Shown here in pieces: positions 36,377-45,620 of a stretch of 64,000 nt of DNA. The notes beneath the pieces were generated by a model. It had not been told where the DNA came from. It ran no database searches and saw only the letters and a list, made by a program, of their open reading frames with translations. How positions within the stretch are numbered: position 1 is the stretch's first letter; every line of letters starts with the position of its first letter. The DNA is taken from assembly GCF_946886895.1 (NCBI RefSeq), contig NZ_CAMPJO010000001.1, positions 248,001 to 312,000 on the forward strand, in the 5' to 3' direction. The stretch is from an uncultured Marinobacter sp. GTDB taxonomy: Bacteria > Pseudomonadota > Gammaproteobacteria > Pseudomonadales > Oleiphilaceae. Both the position numbers and the translations under genes were made by a program.

Positions 36377-37378
36377 TTAGCAGTCGCTGGCGCGAATGCG
36401 GTCCAGCATCTCGCTACCGTACTGCTCCGTGTAAATCTTGTAGGCCGGCTTGACGGCTTCCTGGAAGGGCGCCTTGTTGATGTCCGTCTTCACTGTCATG
36501 CCCTTTTCACGCAACAGCTTCACGCCCTCGCGTTCCAGGCGGGAGACTTCTTCACGGGTCGCTTTGGCGGACGCCTGAGCGGCTTGCTCGAACCAGCCCC
36601 GCTCCTCTTCGGTGAGCCCGTCAAGCAGGACCGGCGACCCCAGAACCGCCGCGGGCGAATAGACGTGACCGGTCAGGGACAGGTGATCCTGGACTTCCCA
36701 GAATTTGGTGGCGACGATGACCGTAATGGGATTTTCCTGCCCATCCACGGTGCCCTGCTGCAAGGCCGTGAAGACTTCGGGGAAGGCCATGGGGGTGGGA
36801 TGCACGCCCATTTGCTCGAAGGCCTCCAAGTGCACCTTGTTCTCCATGGTACGGATTTTCAGACCCTCGGCATCCGCCGGGCTCGTCACGGGGCGCAGGC
36901 TGTTGGTCATGTGGCGAAAGCCGTTCTCGGACCAGGCCAGCCCCACCAGGTTGTGGTCGGACATCTTGGCGAGCAGGTCCTGGCCGATTTCGCCATCCAG
37001 CACACAGCGCGCCTGCTCGTAATCCTTGAACAGAAACGGCAGATCCAGCACATAGCTTTCAGGCACGAAATTCCCCAGCGGGCCGGTGGAGGTAATGACA
37101 ACATCGACGGTGCCGATTTGCAGCCCCTCGATCATTGCCCGCTCTCCTCCCAACGAGCCGGACGGATGTTCGGCAACCTCGAACTCGCCATCACTGAGGC
37201 GCTCCAGGGTTTCCTCAAAGGCGTCCGCGCCCACCGAGTAGTGGGAGCTGTCGGACAGCGTATGGCCCAGGTTGACGGTTCGTGCCGCCTGGGCATTCAT
37301 TGCCCCCATGGCAAGCATGGCGGACGTGGCACCGGCGATGGCGGTGGTCAGACTACGGCGTGCAAACATTGCTTTCAT
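36377..37378 (-). CDS. TRAP transporter substrate-binding protein DctP
   Basis: A 333-residue periplasmic binding protein of the DctP family. The signal peptide ends near MNAQA and the mature protein starts ARTVNLGHTLSDSSHYS. The Arg-containing ligand segment is LKIRTMENKVHLEAFEQMG, followed by VDGQENPITVI. It delivers an organic acid to DctQM. ATG at 37378 follows GAGGTAAC; upstream codons lack a site. It belongs to the tetronate operon, 63 bases after denD. Confidence 0.92.
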   Translation of the reverse strand: MKAMFARRSLTTAIAGATSAMLAMGAMNAQAARTVNLGHTLSDSSHYSVGADAFEETLERLSDGEFEVAEHPSGSLGGERAMIEGLQIGTVDVVITSTGPLGNFVPESYVLDLPFLFKDYEQARCVLDGEIGQDLLAKMSDHNLVGLAWSENGFRHMTNSLRPVTSPADAEGLKIRTMENKVHLEAFEQMGVHPTPMAFPEVFTALQQGTVDGQENPITVIVATKFWEVQDHLSLTGHVYSPAAVLGSPVLLDGLTEEERGWFEQAAQASAKATREEVSRLEREGVKLLREKGMTVKTDINKAPFQEAVKPAYKIYTEQYGSEMLDRIRASDC

Positions 37379-37441
37379 TTTTGTTACCTCATTTTGCATT
37401 GTCACGCTTTTGGATGAATTCCGGGGTGCGTAGGCCCGGAA

Positions 37442-38404
37442 TCAGGCACTGTCGTCCAGGAAGGCCTTGACGATGTCACGGAAATCCCTGTCGCTTTTAA
37501 AACCGAGCCGGCTCGCCCGCAGGTTGGCAAATCTCGCCGGCCAGCTACCCACAATGGCTTCAATGTTCTTGTCCGGTTCGTGGCGGACATGGGCGAGCGC
37601 CGACTCGCCACCCACCTCTCGCAATGCTTCAAGCATCTCGGCGACGCTCACCGTGATGCCCGGCAACATGAAGGCACGGAAGGCGCCCACCGCCTTGTCA
37701 GGTACCCCGGCACCGTGGACGAGGGCATCAACAACCGTGGCCGGCGACATCACGAACAGGTTCAGGCTGGTGGGTACGGGGCAGATTGCATCCTCGCCAT
37801 TCAGGGGCTCCCGCAGGATGCTCGACGCAAAACTGGATGCCGCCGCGTTGGGCCGCCCCGGACGAATCACAATGGTGGGCAGGCGCAAGACCAGGCCGTC
37901 GACAATCCCGCGACGGCTGTAATCGTTAATCAGCAATTCGCTCATTGCCTTCTGGGCGCCATAGGAGTTCTGCGGATGCAGTGCCGTCAGGTCATCGAGG
38001 GTATCGGGCAGCTCGCCGCCGTAGGCAGCCACGGAGCTGGCCATGATCAGCCGTGTCCCGGCGAGCCCATGCAGCCGGCAACCTTCTAGCAGGGCACGGG
38101 TGGCGTCGAAATTGACCCGCATGCCCAGATCCAGATCCGCCTCCGCGGCACTGCTGACAACCGCCGCCAGGTGATAGATCACATCGGGCCGCTCTGCCAA
38201 CACCTCATCCAATACGCCGGGCTGGCTGATATCCAGGGCCTGGGAGCGAACGATGACACCACTGACCACCGGGCGAGTCGGCTCCACCTGATCAATCAGC
38301 GTCAGGCGGCTTAGCGCCTGGCCTGCCAGCTCCCCCGTTCTGACCAGGCGTTCGACCAGTCGCTGCCCGAGAAAGCCTGCGGCTCCAGTGATAACGATAT
38401 GCAT
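37442..38404 (-). CDS. denD: D-erythronate dehydrogenase DenD (NAD-dependent epimerase/dehydratase fold)
   Basis: A 320-residue short-chain extended-fold oxidoreductase: GxxGxxG in GAAGFLGQRL, active-site Tyr/Lys in SYGAQKAMSELL. In known four-carbon acid pathways DenD oxidises D-erythronate to 2-keto-D-erythronate, which OtnI, OtnK and OtnC take to dihydroxyacetone phosphate. Position between otnI and a TRAP transporter supports this over other epimerase roles. The ATG is preceded by AGAGGA at a rather long distance and, further up, by three 11-base tandem repeats. Confidence 0.85.
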   Translation of the reverse strand: MHIVITGAAGFLGQRLVERLVRTGELAGQALSRLTLIDQVEPTRPVVSGVIVRSQALDISQPGVLDEVLAERPDVIYHLAAVVSSAAEADLDLGMRVNFDATRALLEGCRLHGLAGTRLIMASSVAAYGGELPDTLDDLTALHPQNSYGAQKAMSELLINDYSRRGIVDGLVLRLPTIVIRPGRPNAAASSFASSILREPLNGEDAICPVPTSLNLFVMSPATVVDALVHGAGVPDKAVGAFRAFMLPGITVSVAEMLEALREVGGESALAHVRHEPDKNIEAIVGSWPARFANLRASRLGFKSDRDFRDIVKAFLDDSA

Positions 38405-38423
38405 GATGTGCGGTGTCCTCTTG

Positions 38424-38456
38424 TTGTTATGTCGTTGTTATGTCGTTGTTATGTCG
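38424..38456 (+). repeat. Three perfect 11-base tandem repeats before denD
   Basis: Three adjacent identical copies of TTGTTATGTCG occupy part of the 93-base otnI-denD gap, 20-52 bases upstream of the denD start. The period is close to one DNA helical turn. They could be slippage-derived, could set spacing to the ribosome site, or could bind a regulator; the sequence does not decide. Confidence 0.9.
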
Positions 38457-38497
38457 TCGCTATTTCAATTGCCGTAACGGAGTAACACGCGCTCTGG

Positions 38498-39292
38498 TCA
38501 GGGTGTCAGTCCGTGCACCCTGCCCCACGCCAGCCCGTCCCGGGTGTTGCCCGCCGGCCGGTACTCGCAGCCGACCCAGCCCCGGTAACCGAGGGCCTCC
38601 AGTCGCGCCAGAATGCTGGGGTAATTCACTTCCCCGATATCCGGTTCATGGCGTTCCGGCACCCCCGCGATCTGCACGTGACCAATATGATGAAACTGTT
38701 GTTCCAGGTGACGGATAAGGTCACCCTCCATGATCTGGCAGTGATAAACGTCGAACTGGAGACGGAGATTATCGGCACCGACGGCCTCGATCGCTGCCAT
38801 GGCCTGATCCTGCCGCGACAGGAAGTAGCGCGGCATGTCCCGGTGGTTGATCGGCTCAATCAACAGATCGCGCCCCGCCTTTGCTGCCTCCCGGGCAGCG
38901 AAACGCAGGTTTCCCAGGTAGGTGTCCTGATGCGCCGCCAGCGTCTCCCGGTCCGCACCCTCGGGGACCAGGCCGGCCATGGCGTGAATGCGCGGGCAGT
39001 TCAGGGTATCGGCGTAACGCAGGGCTTCGGACACCGACTCCCGGAACTCGGCCTCCCGGCCAGGCAGGCTTGCAAGGCCCCGCTCGCCCGCGGCCCAGTC
39101 TCCCGGGGGCAGGTTAAACAGCACCTGCTCCAGCTTCGCTTCCCGCAGGGCTCCGGCAAGCGCTTCCGGGGCGTACGCGTAGGGAAACAGGTACTCAACT
39201 CCCCGAAAACCTGCCTCCGCCGCAGCGCTGAAGCGATCCAGAAAATCGTGTTCCTGAAACAGCATGCTTAAGTTCGCGGCCAACCTGATCAT
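38498..39292 (-). CDS. otnI: 2-oxo-tetronate isomerase OtnI
   Basis: A 264-residue TIM-barrel sugar isomerase of the hydroxypyruvate-isomerase-like (Hyi) family. Metal and catalytic residues are in LIEPINHRDMPRYF, LQFDVYHCQIMEGD and VGCEYRPAG. In tetronate catabolism OtnI converts 2-keto-tetronate to the 3-keto form. ATG start; it lies 20 bases after otnC and before denD. Context, rather than sequence alone, separates it from glyoxylate-pathway Hyi. Confidence 0.88.
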   Translation of the reverse strand: MIRLAANLSMLFQEHDFLDRFSAAAEAGFRGVEYLFPYAYAPEALAGALREAKLEQVLFNLPPGDWAAGERGLASLPGREAEFRESVSEALRYADTLNCPRIHAMAGLVPEGADRETLAAHQDTYLGNLRFAAREAAKAGRDLLIEPINHRDMPRYFLSRQDQAMAAIEAVGADNLRLQFDVYHCQIMEGDLIRHLEQQFHHIGHVQIAGVPERHEPDIGEVNYPSILARLEALGYRGWVGCEYRPAGNTRDGLAWGRVHGLTP

Positions 39293-39312
39293 GATGGGTC
39301 CTTGTTATGGGT

Positions 39313-39960
39313 TCAGTCGCGCGGGAACCGCGCCTCAAGAGCTTCAACCTGCTCTGGCGTCAGGGCCCGGGGATTGTGGCCACGCAGCAGCAGAAACAGT
39401 CTGGCGGTTTCCTCCAGCTCCTCCGTGGCATAAACCGCCGCTTCCAGCGACTTGCCAGCCACCACAGGGCCATGGTTGGCAAGCAGCACCGCACTGTGCT
39501 GCCCCGCCAGCCCGCGAACGGCATCACCCAGCTCCGGATCGCCAGGCATGTGGTAGGGCACCAGCGGCAGGCGCCCGACCCGCATCACGTAGTAGGCGGT
39601 CAACGGGGGAATACAGTCACAGGGGTCGATATCGGGCAGGCAGGACACAGCCACGGAGTGCGTCGAATGCAGATGGACAATCGCACTGGACTGGGGCCTT
39701 TCCGCATACATGGCGGTGTGCAGGAACTGCTCCTTGGTTGGCGCGTCGCCTTCCACCCGTTGCCCGTGCCGGTCAAGCCGGGAAATGCGCGCCGGATCCA
39801 GACGACCCAGGCAGGCGTTGGTTGGCGTCATCAGCCAGCCACCGTCCTCCAGGCGAACGCTGATATTGCCACTCGACCCCATGGTCAGGCCACGATCAAA
39901 CAACGACTGGCCAAACGTGGCAATCTGTTCACGCAGCCGGTTTACATCGCCGGAATTCAT
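39313..39960 (-). CDS. otnC: 3-oxo-tetronate 4-phosphate decarboxylase OtnC
   Basis: A 215-residue class II aldolase/adducin-family protein. Phosphate-binding GSSGNISVR and the zinc ligands in HLHSTHSVAV plus a downstream His (LANHGPVVAG) are visible. It releases CO2 from 3-oxo-tetronate 4-phosphate to give dihydroxyacetone phosphate. Start ATG overlaps the otnK stop as ATGA, fixing the pair as one unit. Confidence 0.9.
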   Translation of the reverse strand: MNSGDVNRLREQIATFGQSLFDRGLTMGSSGNISVRLEDGGWLMTPTNACLGRLDPARISRLDRHGQRVEGDAPTKEQFLHTAMYAERPQSSAIVHLHSTHSVAVSCLPDIDPCDCIPPLTAYYVMRVGRLPLVPYHMPGDPELGDAVRGLAGQHSAVLLANHGPVVAGKSLEAAVYATEELEETARLFLLLRGHNPRALTPEQVEALEARFPRD

Positions 39961-41237
39961 GGCAGCACCTCGAAAGCCCGTGTAAAGAAGTCCGGCCCGC
40001 CGAAGTTGCCCGACTTGAGTGCCAGCGAGAGCGGGCGGCCCTGATCCGTGACCGGAACCTGGGTCCAGGGGACGCCCGGATCAATCTGGTTTCCGATGCG
40101 TAACGTGCGGATACCGAGCGCAGACACCACCGCCCCGGAGGTCTCGCCGCCAGCAACAACCAGACGACCAACGCCCTCCTGTACGAGCACCGAGGCCAGG
40201 TGACCGAGTGCCGCTTCGATGAGCTGGCCGGCACGCTCTGTGCCCAGAACCGCCTGGGCCTGCCTGACCTGCTCAGGATCGGCCGAGGCATAGACCAGGA
40301 CCGGAACCTGCTCCCGGAGCCGGGCCCGGGCAAAGGCCAGCGCGGCGTCGAGGTGCGCGCCATCTTCGGCCAGTTTCATGGGATCAAGCGCGAACCCGGG
40401 CCAATGTTCGAGAAAGTGGGCAACCTGCCCAAGGGTGGCCCGGGAGCAGCTACCGGACAACACCAGCGCACCCCCCGAGCCGGGCGACAGACGACCGGGC
40501 TCGGCGACGTCGGCCAGCCAGCCTCGCAAACGGTACTGGCCGGGCAATGCCTGGCCCAGTCCGGAGCCACCGGTGACCAGCGGCATATCCACCACCGCCT
40601 CGGCCAATGTGGTCAGGTCAGCCTCATCCAGGGTGTCACAGATGACATGCCGGGCACCCTGCGCTCTCAGCGTCGCCAGGTGCTGACGGGTAGCGGCGGA
40701 CCCTTCAGACAACACCGCCCGCGGCGCCAGGCCAACGGAATGATCCGTCTGTCGCGCCAGCACCCGCACCAGATCAGCGTCACGCATGGGATTGAGCGGG
40801 TGATCCTGCATGCCACTCTCGTTCAGCAATCGGTCGCCAACGAACAGATGGCCCTGATAAACCGTTCGGCCATTGACCGGAAACGCGGGCACCATCACCG
40901 TCTGCGGCGCATTCAGGCGGTCGAGCAAGGCATCACTGACCGGCCCGATGTTACCCTGATCGGTAGAATCAAACGTCGAGCAGTACTTGAAGAAAATCTG
41001 CCGGGCGCCCAGCCGTTGCAACCACGCCAGGGCGGCCAGCGAGTCATCGATGGCCCTCCCGGCCGGGCAGGAGCGTGACTTGAGGGCTACCACAACCGCA
41101 TCGGCGTCAGTGAAAACGGGATCCCCGTCGGGTACACCAATCACCTGGACGCAGCGCATGCCATTGCGAACCAGATTGTTGGCAAGATCCGTCGCCCCGG
41201 TAAAATCATCGGCAATAGCACCCAGCACAACAGCCAT
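39957..41237 (-). CDS. otnK: 3-oxo-tetronate kinase OtnK
   Basis: A 426-residue DUF1537-family sugar-acid kinase. It has the N-terminal substrate block AIADDFTGATDLANNLVRNG and the C-terminal nucleotide-binding segment VAGGETSGAVVSALG. It phosphorylates the C4 hydroxyl of 3-oxo-tetronate. ATG at 41237 lies two bases after the ltnD stop; a TTG two codons earlier is less likely. Confidence 0.92.
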   Translation of the reverse strand: MAVVLGAIADDFTGATDLANNLVRNGMRCVQVIGVPDGDPVFTDADAVVVALKSRSCPAGRAIDDSLAALAWLQRLGARQIFFKYCSTFDSTDQGNIGPVSDALLDRLNAPQTVMVPAFPVNGRTVYQGHLFVGDRLLNESGMQDHPLNPMRDADLVRVLARQTDHSVGLAPRAVLSEGSAATRQHLATLRAQGARHVICDTLDEADLTTLAEAVVDMPLVTGGSGLGQALPGQYRLRGWLADVAEPGRLSPGSGGALVLSGSCSRATLGQVAHFLEHWPGFALDPMKLAEDGAHLDAALAFARARLREQVPVLVYASADPEQVRQAQAVLGTERAGQLIEAALGHLASVLVQEGVGRLVVAGGETSGAVVSALGIRTLRIGNQIDPGVPWTQVPVTDQGRPLSLALKSGNFGGPDFFTRAFEVLP

Positions 41238-41239
41238 CG

Positions 41240-42175
41240 TCAAACCTCGCCCGCATCGTTGGCCGCCGGGGGCAGTGAAATCCCCGAAAGCCGTTCATAA
41301 ACCTTGATAACCGCCGCATCGTCCTCTCGCCCGAACCCGGCCCCTTTCGCGGCCGTAAACTGCTGCAGCGCACTGGATGCGACGGGCGTGGGCATGGCCA
41401 GCTCTCGTCCCGTGTCGTGCACGATATTGAGATCCTTGACAAAAATATCGACGGCCGAGAACGGGGTGTAGTCACCTTTCAGAATGTGAGGCACCCGATT
41501 CTCGAACATCCAGGAATTACCGGCCGAGTTGGTAATCACCTCGTAGACGATCTCCGGATCCAGACCCATGCGAATCCCGAGCGCCAACGCCTCGGCGGCC
41601 ACGGCAATGTGTACCCCCGCCAGCAGCTGATTCACCAGTTTCATGCTCGAACCCACTCCCGGCGCATCCCCCAACCGGTAGACCGTCGCCGCCATGGCAT
41701 CGAGTACCGGGGCGGCCAGTGTGAATGCGGTTGAGTGCCCTGACGCCATAACCGATAACTGGCCGGCCCTGGCCTTGGCCGCCCCGCCGCTGATCGGCGC
41801 ATCCAGCATCTCGATGCCGGCCTTTCCGAGCCGTTCGCCCAGTTCGCGTGCGGTACTTGGGGCGACGGTGGCACATTGAATAACGAGACTGCCCGGTTTC
41901 AGGGAACCGACGAGACCGTCGTTACCAAACAGCACCTGTTCGACCTGCACTGCATTCACCACCACCAGCAGCACGATATCGCAGTCTCCGGCCAGCGCGG
42001 CCGGTGTATCCACGCAGTGGCCGCCACTGGCCACAAAGGCGGCCCGTGCCTGAGCACTGACATCGCACCCGGTGACCCGGAACCCCTGTTCAAGCAGCAC
42101 CATGGCGGTACCCATGCCCATGGCGCCAAGGCCTACAACGCCTACGTGGGGTCCCTGTCTGGCTGAGTCGGTCAC
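41240..42175 (-). CDS. ltnD: L-threonate dehydrogenase LtnD
   Basis: A 311-residue beta-hydroxyacid dehydrogenase: Rossmann GVVGLGAMGMG, substrate loop DAPISGGAAKA, and catalytic Lys in GSSMKLVNQLLAG. In known pathways LtnD oxidises L-threonate to 2-keto-L-threonate using NAD+. It is the first gene of the operon. It begins with GTG behind a good AGGAG and faces the LacI-type regulator. The two palindromes at 42212-42241 lie 37-66 bases upstream. Confidence 0.88.
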   Translation of the reverse strand: MTDSARQGPHVGVVGLGAMGMGTAMVLLEQGFRVTGCDVSAQARAAFVASGGHCVDTPAALAGDCDIVLLVVVNAVQVEQVLFGNDGLVGSLKPGSLVIQCATVAPSTARELGERLGKAGIEMLDAPISGGAAKARAGQLSVMASGHSTAFTLAAPVLDAMAATVYRLGDAPGVGSSMKLVNQLLAGVHIAVAAEALALGIRMGLDPEIVYEVITNSAGNSWMFENRVPHILKGDYTPFSAVDIFVKDLNIVHDTGRELAMPTPVASSALQQFTAAKGAGFGREDDAAVIKVYERLSGISLPPAANDAGEV

Positions 42176-42211
42176 GTGCGGGTCTCCTGCTTATTGTTGT
42201 GGTTTTTGTGA

Positions 42212-42241
42212 ATGGTAGCGCTATCATGTTAGCGCTAACAT
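42212..42241. promoter_or_regulatory. Paired palindromic operators of the LacI-family regulator
   Basis: Two adjacent palindromes with 14-base centre spacing: ATGGTAGCGCTATCAT (42212-42227, one mismatched pair) and ATGTTAGCGCTAACAT (42226-42241, perfect). Central CG and AGCGCT are typical of LacI-family operators. The pair lies between ltnD and the regulator gene and would cover the ltnD promoter (TTGCCA at 42260-42265 and GATGTT at 42237-42242 on the minus strand, 17-base spacer), so repression of both genes is expected. Confidence 0.75.
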
Positions 42242-42296
42242 CGTTTTAGTTGATAGATTTGGCAACAGCAAGTGACAAACACAAGGACTACGACTA

Positions 42297-43337
42297 ATGT
42301 CTAACCCCGAATCGACGCCTTCCGGACCGCGCCGCAGACGTGGGTCCGAAAAGCCAACGCTGAAGCAGGTAGCGGAAGCTGCAGGCGTCTCCCCGATCAC
42401 CGCTTCCAGGGCATTGAACACGCCGGACCGCGTGAACGACGATACCCGCAGCCGGGTGCTTGATGCCGTCGAGCGCCTGGGTTACGTACCCAATCTGATT
42501 GCCGGCAGCCTGGCTTCCGCAAACTCCCGCTTCATAGCCGTCATCGTGCCCTCACTGGCGAACGCGGTCTTTATCGAAGTCATCAAGGGCCTGCAGGACA
42601 CCTTCGAAGCGAATGGGTACCAGATCCTGCTGGGCAACACCGATTATGACCTGCAGCGTGAGTATCAGTTGGTGCGGACGTTTCTGGGATGGTCCTGCTC
42701 GGCGCTGGTGATTGCCGGCTTGCGCCACGACAGCGCCTGCCTGAGCCTGCTCGAAAACTGGAACAAGCCGGTGATGGAAGTCATGGAACTGGGCAACGGC
42801 CTGGACCTGAATGTCGGCCTGGACCACTATGAAGCCGGCCGATGCATGGCTCGCCATCTTCTGGGTCGCCACTACCGCTCGATAGTGTATGTGGGCGCCT
42901 GTATGGAGAGGGATTACCGCGCAGGGATGCGCTTTGAAGGACACAAGCAGGTGCTCATCGAGACTGGCCTGGACGCTCCGCTGATCGAGCTCGACCAGAT
43001 GGGCAGCCTGGAAGCCGGCGCCGCCGGACTCGAGGCGGTACTTGACCAATACCCAAGAACCGACGCTATCCATTTCGCCAACGACGACCTGGCCACCGGT
43101 GCCCTGCTGCACGCACAGCGTCTGGGCCTTGGTGTGCCCCAGGATATCGCCATTGCGGGTTTCAACGGGCTACCGCTGGGCCAGCACGTCACGCCGAGAC
43201 TGACAACGATTCAATCGCCCCGGGAGGCCATGGGGCGGCTGGCGGCGGAGCAGATACTGCAGCGCCTGGGGCAAGACCCGGTTCCGCAGCACCAGCACAA
43301 CGTCGGGTTCAAACTGATCGTTGGTGACAGCACCTGA
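42297..43337 (+). CDS. LacI-family transcriptional regulator of the tetronate operon
   Basis: A 346-residue regulator. The N-terminal helix-turn-helix is TLKQVAEAAGVSPITASRALN and the hinge DAVERLGYVPN. A periplasmic-binding-protein-like effector domain follows (IAVIVPSLANAVFIEVIKG). It is divergent from ltnD and probably represses the operon until a sugar acid or pathway intermediate binds. ATG at 42297. It shows good general similarity to GntR-type LacI members; the effector is inferred from context. Confidence 0.9.
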   Translation: MSNPESTPSGPRRRRGSEKPTLKQVAEAAGVSPITASRALNTPDRVNDDTRSRVLDAVERLGYVPNLIAGSLASANSRFIAVIVPSLANAVFIEVIKGLQDTFEANGYQILLGNTDYDLQREYQLVRTFLGWSCSALVIAGLRHDSACLSLLENWNKPVMEVMELGNGLDLNVGLDHYEAGRCMARHLLGRHYRSIVYVGACMERDYRAGMRFEGHKQVLIETGLDAPLIELDQMGSLEAGAAGLEAVLDQYPRTDAIHFANDDLATGALLHAQRLGLGVPQDIAIAGFNGLPLGQHVTPRLTTIQSPREAMGRLAAEQILQRLGQDPVPQHQHNVGFKLIVGDST

Positions 43338-43358
43338 TCCCCGCCAACAGGAATCCGG

Positions 43359-45620
43359 TCAGCTCCGTAACAGCTGATTCAACGCACTCCGCAGTTTCAA
43401 CGGCTTGACCGGTTTGTTCATCAGCACATACCCCAGTGCCCGAATGTGCTGCTTCAATTCGTTGGTGTAGTTGGCGGTAATCATCACCACTGGCGCCGGC
43501 TGGCGTCTCCGGCCATTGATGCTGGCCACCACATCGACGCCGTTCTCGTCGTTATCCAGGTGATAGTCGGCGAGAATCAGATCCACCGGGCTGTCCGCCG
43601 GATCCAGCTGACGCTCAAGATCATCCAGGGACACCGCCGTCACTACCCGGCAGTCCCAGCCCTCAAGCAGGGTCAGCATGCCCTGGCAGATGGCATGGTC
43701 GTTGTCGATTACCCAGATCCTGGCGCCTCCGAGCCCTCCGGTGGCGACGGCCAGCCGGTTGTCATCCGGCGCCGGCCCCCTGGGTAGTACCCGGGCCAGG
43801 GGCACACGCACACTGAACACCGAGCCTTTACCCTCAATCGACGATACGGTCACCTCGTGTCCCAGCATGCGGGAAATCTTCTCGACAATGGCAAGACCCA
43901 GCCCCAGGCCCTTGTCCGGCTGAGATCCGGCCGGACGGATGCGTTTGAATTCCTGGAAAATCTCGGTGAGTTTGTCGCCTGGAATGCCGGGGCCGGTGTC
44001 CCATACCTGCATCAGTATATGCCCGCCCTGGCGGCGACAGCCGAGCAGGATGTGGCCCCGACCGGTATAACGAATGGCATTGGTGAGGAAATTCCGGAGA
44101 ATTCGGGCCAGCAACTGGGAGTCGGACTCCACCACCGCCGAGCAGGGCACGAAGTCCAGTTGTAGGCCCTCCGCCGTGGCCATCTGCCGGAACTCCCGGG
44201 CGATGTTGTTGAGCAGGTCCCGTAGGTCGAACGCGGTGACATCCGGCTTGATCACCCCGGCGTCCAGTTTCGAGATATCCACCAGCGTGCCCAGCAAGTT
44301 TTCAACGTCGTCCAGGGACGTGCTGACCGAGCGCACCAGGCCTTCGGCTTTCGGGCCAAAGGACTGCTCCAGCAAGGCGCTGGTGAACAGGCGGGCGGCG
44401 TTCAGTGGCTGTAGCAGGTCGTGGCTCACCGCCGCCAGAAATTTGGTCTTTGACAGATTGGCCCGCTCAGCCTCCAGCTTGGCGTCCCGAAGCCGGGCCT
44501 CCACCGCCGCCCGTTCGGTAATTTCCTCACGCAACTGGTGGTTCAGCCCGGTCAGTTCGGCGGTGCGCTCCTTTACCCGGCGCTCCAGGTTGTCGTAGGC
44601 CTGCTCCAGGGCCAGGGCGGTTTTTCGGCGATCGGTGATGTCGCGGATCAACACGAAGAAGCCGGTGATCCCGCCCTCGTCATCGTAGTTCGGCACGTAG
44701 GAGCGCAGCATGTAGCGCAGCTCTCCCTGCTCACCGGTTTCCTCGAACTCGAAGGTCACGCTCTGGCCGGCCAGAGCCTGTTTCACCTGCGGCAGAAGGC
44801 GCTGGTACAGGCCGGCGGAATGCACCTGGTCCAGGCGCTTGCCCAGAGGCGATTCACCGCCACGTCCATACCACGCCTCGTACACCTTATTGCAGAACTG
44901 CACCGTCAGATCGGCACCCACGTATGCAATCAGGGCCGGAACGTGATCGGTCACCACCCGGATCCAGCGTTCACTCTCCTCCAGCGCCTTGATGCGCCGG
45001 GCCATTTCACTGTTCTTGACGTCGGTGATATCGGAATACAGAACCACCAGGCCGCCCTCCCGGGTGGGGCGCTCGGTCATCTGCACCCAGCGATCGTTGG
45101 ACAGCAGGAAGATACTCCCCTCGGCATCGGGGTGGCTCTGCTCCTCCACAATCAGGCCGGAGGACAGCGCCCTGGCTCTGACGTCGGTGATGGAAGTGCC
45201 GGGCGCCGGTACCGCTACCCCGGCCTGGCGCCAATAACTGCGAAACCGGCTGTTGCTCTGGATCAGGCGGTGCTGGTGATCGAACAGGACAAAGCCGTCG
45301 GCAATGCTTTCAATGGCGTCGCTGAGTCGCTGGCGGGTGGTTTCGGCTTCTTCCCGGGCACGGTTCAGAGCCTTGTTGCTGCCTTTGAGCTCCTCCATGG
45401 CCTGATTCAGGGCCTCAGTACGCTCCCGCACCTGCTCGGCCAGTACCACGGAATGTTCAAACGCTGCGTAGGGCTCCGGCTTGTGAGCGGAACCGGACTC
45501 GACCCGCACGATCAGGGCATCCCGGATGCGCCGCAAGCGCTGGTTCTCGGCCTCGAGTTCGGCCATGCGCTGGTCCCTGGGATCGTCCGAGGGCGTTTCA
45601 GTCTTGTCCTGGGCGGACAT
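43359..45620 (-). CDS. Hybrid sensor histidine kinase, NahK/ErcS'-like
   Basis: A 753-residue cytoplasmic hybrid kinase. N-terminal coiled coil (about 15-110), two PAS domains (about 105-220 and 235-350), another coiled coil, then H-box AAVSHDLLQPLNAARL, N-box LRNFLTNAIRYT, G-boxes DTGPGI and GLGLGLAIVEKI. The C-terminal receiver has its Asp in LILADYHLDNDENG. No membrane segment. In P. aeruginosa the homologue NahK/ErcS' acts in ethanol oxidation and NO-linked biofilm control and is next to a FIST-protein gene, as here. ATG at 45620 overlaps the FIST gene by 23 bases; TTG at 45632 is possible. It resembles the ErcS-like kinase at 10107 closely in its kinase half. Confidence 0.86.
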   Translation of the reverse strand: MSAQDKTETPSDDPRDQRMAELEAENQRLRRIRDALIVRVESGSAHKPEPYAAFEHSVVLAEQVRERTEALNQAMEELKGSNKALNRAREEAETTRQRLSDAIESIADGFVLFDHQHRLIQSNSRFRSYWRQAGVAVPAPGTSITDVRARALSSGLIVEEQSHPDAEGSIFLLSNDRWVQMTERPTREGGLVVLYSDITDVKNSEMARRIKALEESERWIRVVTDHVPALIAYVGADLTVQFCNKVYEAWYGRGGESPLGKRLDQVHSAGLYQRLLPQVKQALAGQSVTFEFEETGEQGELRYMLRSYVPNYDDEGGITGFFVLIRDITDRRKTALALEQAYDNLERRVKERTAELTGLNHQLREEITERAAVEARLRDAKLEAERANLSKTKFLAAVSHDLLQPLNAARLFTSALLEQSFGPKAEGLVRSVSTSLDDVENLLGTLVDISKLDAGVIKPDVTAFDLRDLLNNIAREFRQMATAEGLQLDFVPCSAVVESDSQLLARILRNFLTNAIRYTGRGHILLGCRRQGGHILMQVWDTGPGIPGDKLTEIFQEFKRIRPAGSQPDKGLGLGLAIVEKISRMLGHEVTVSSIEGKGSVFSVRVPLARVLPRGPAPDDNRLAVATGGLGGARIWVIDNDHAICQGMLTLLEGWDCRVVTAVSLDDLERQLDPADSPVDLILADYHLDNDENGVDVVASINGRRRQPAPVVMITANYTNELKQHIRALGYVLMNKPVKPLKLRSALNQLLRS

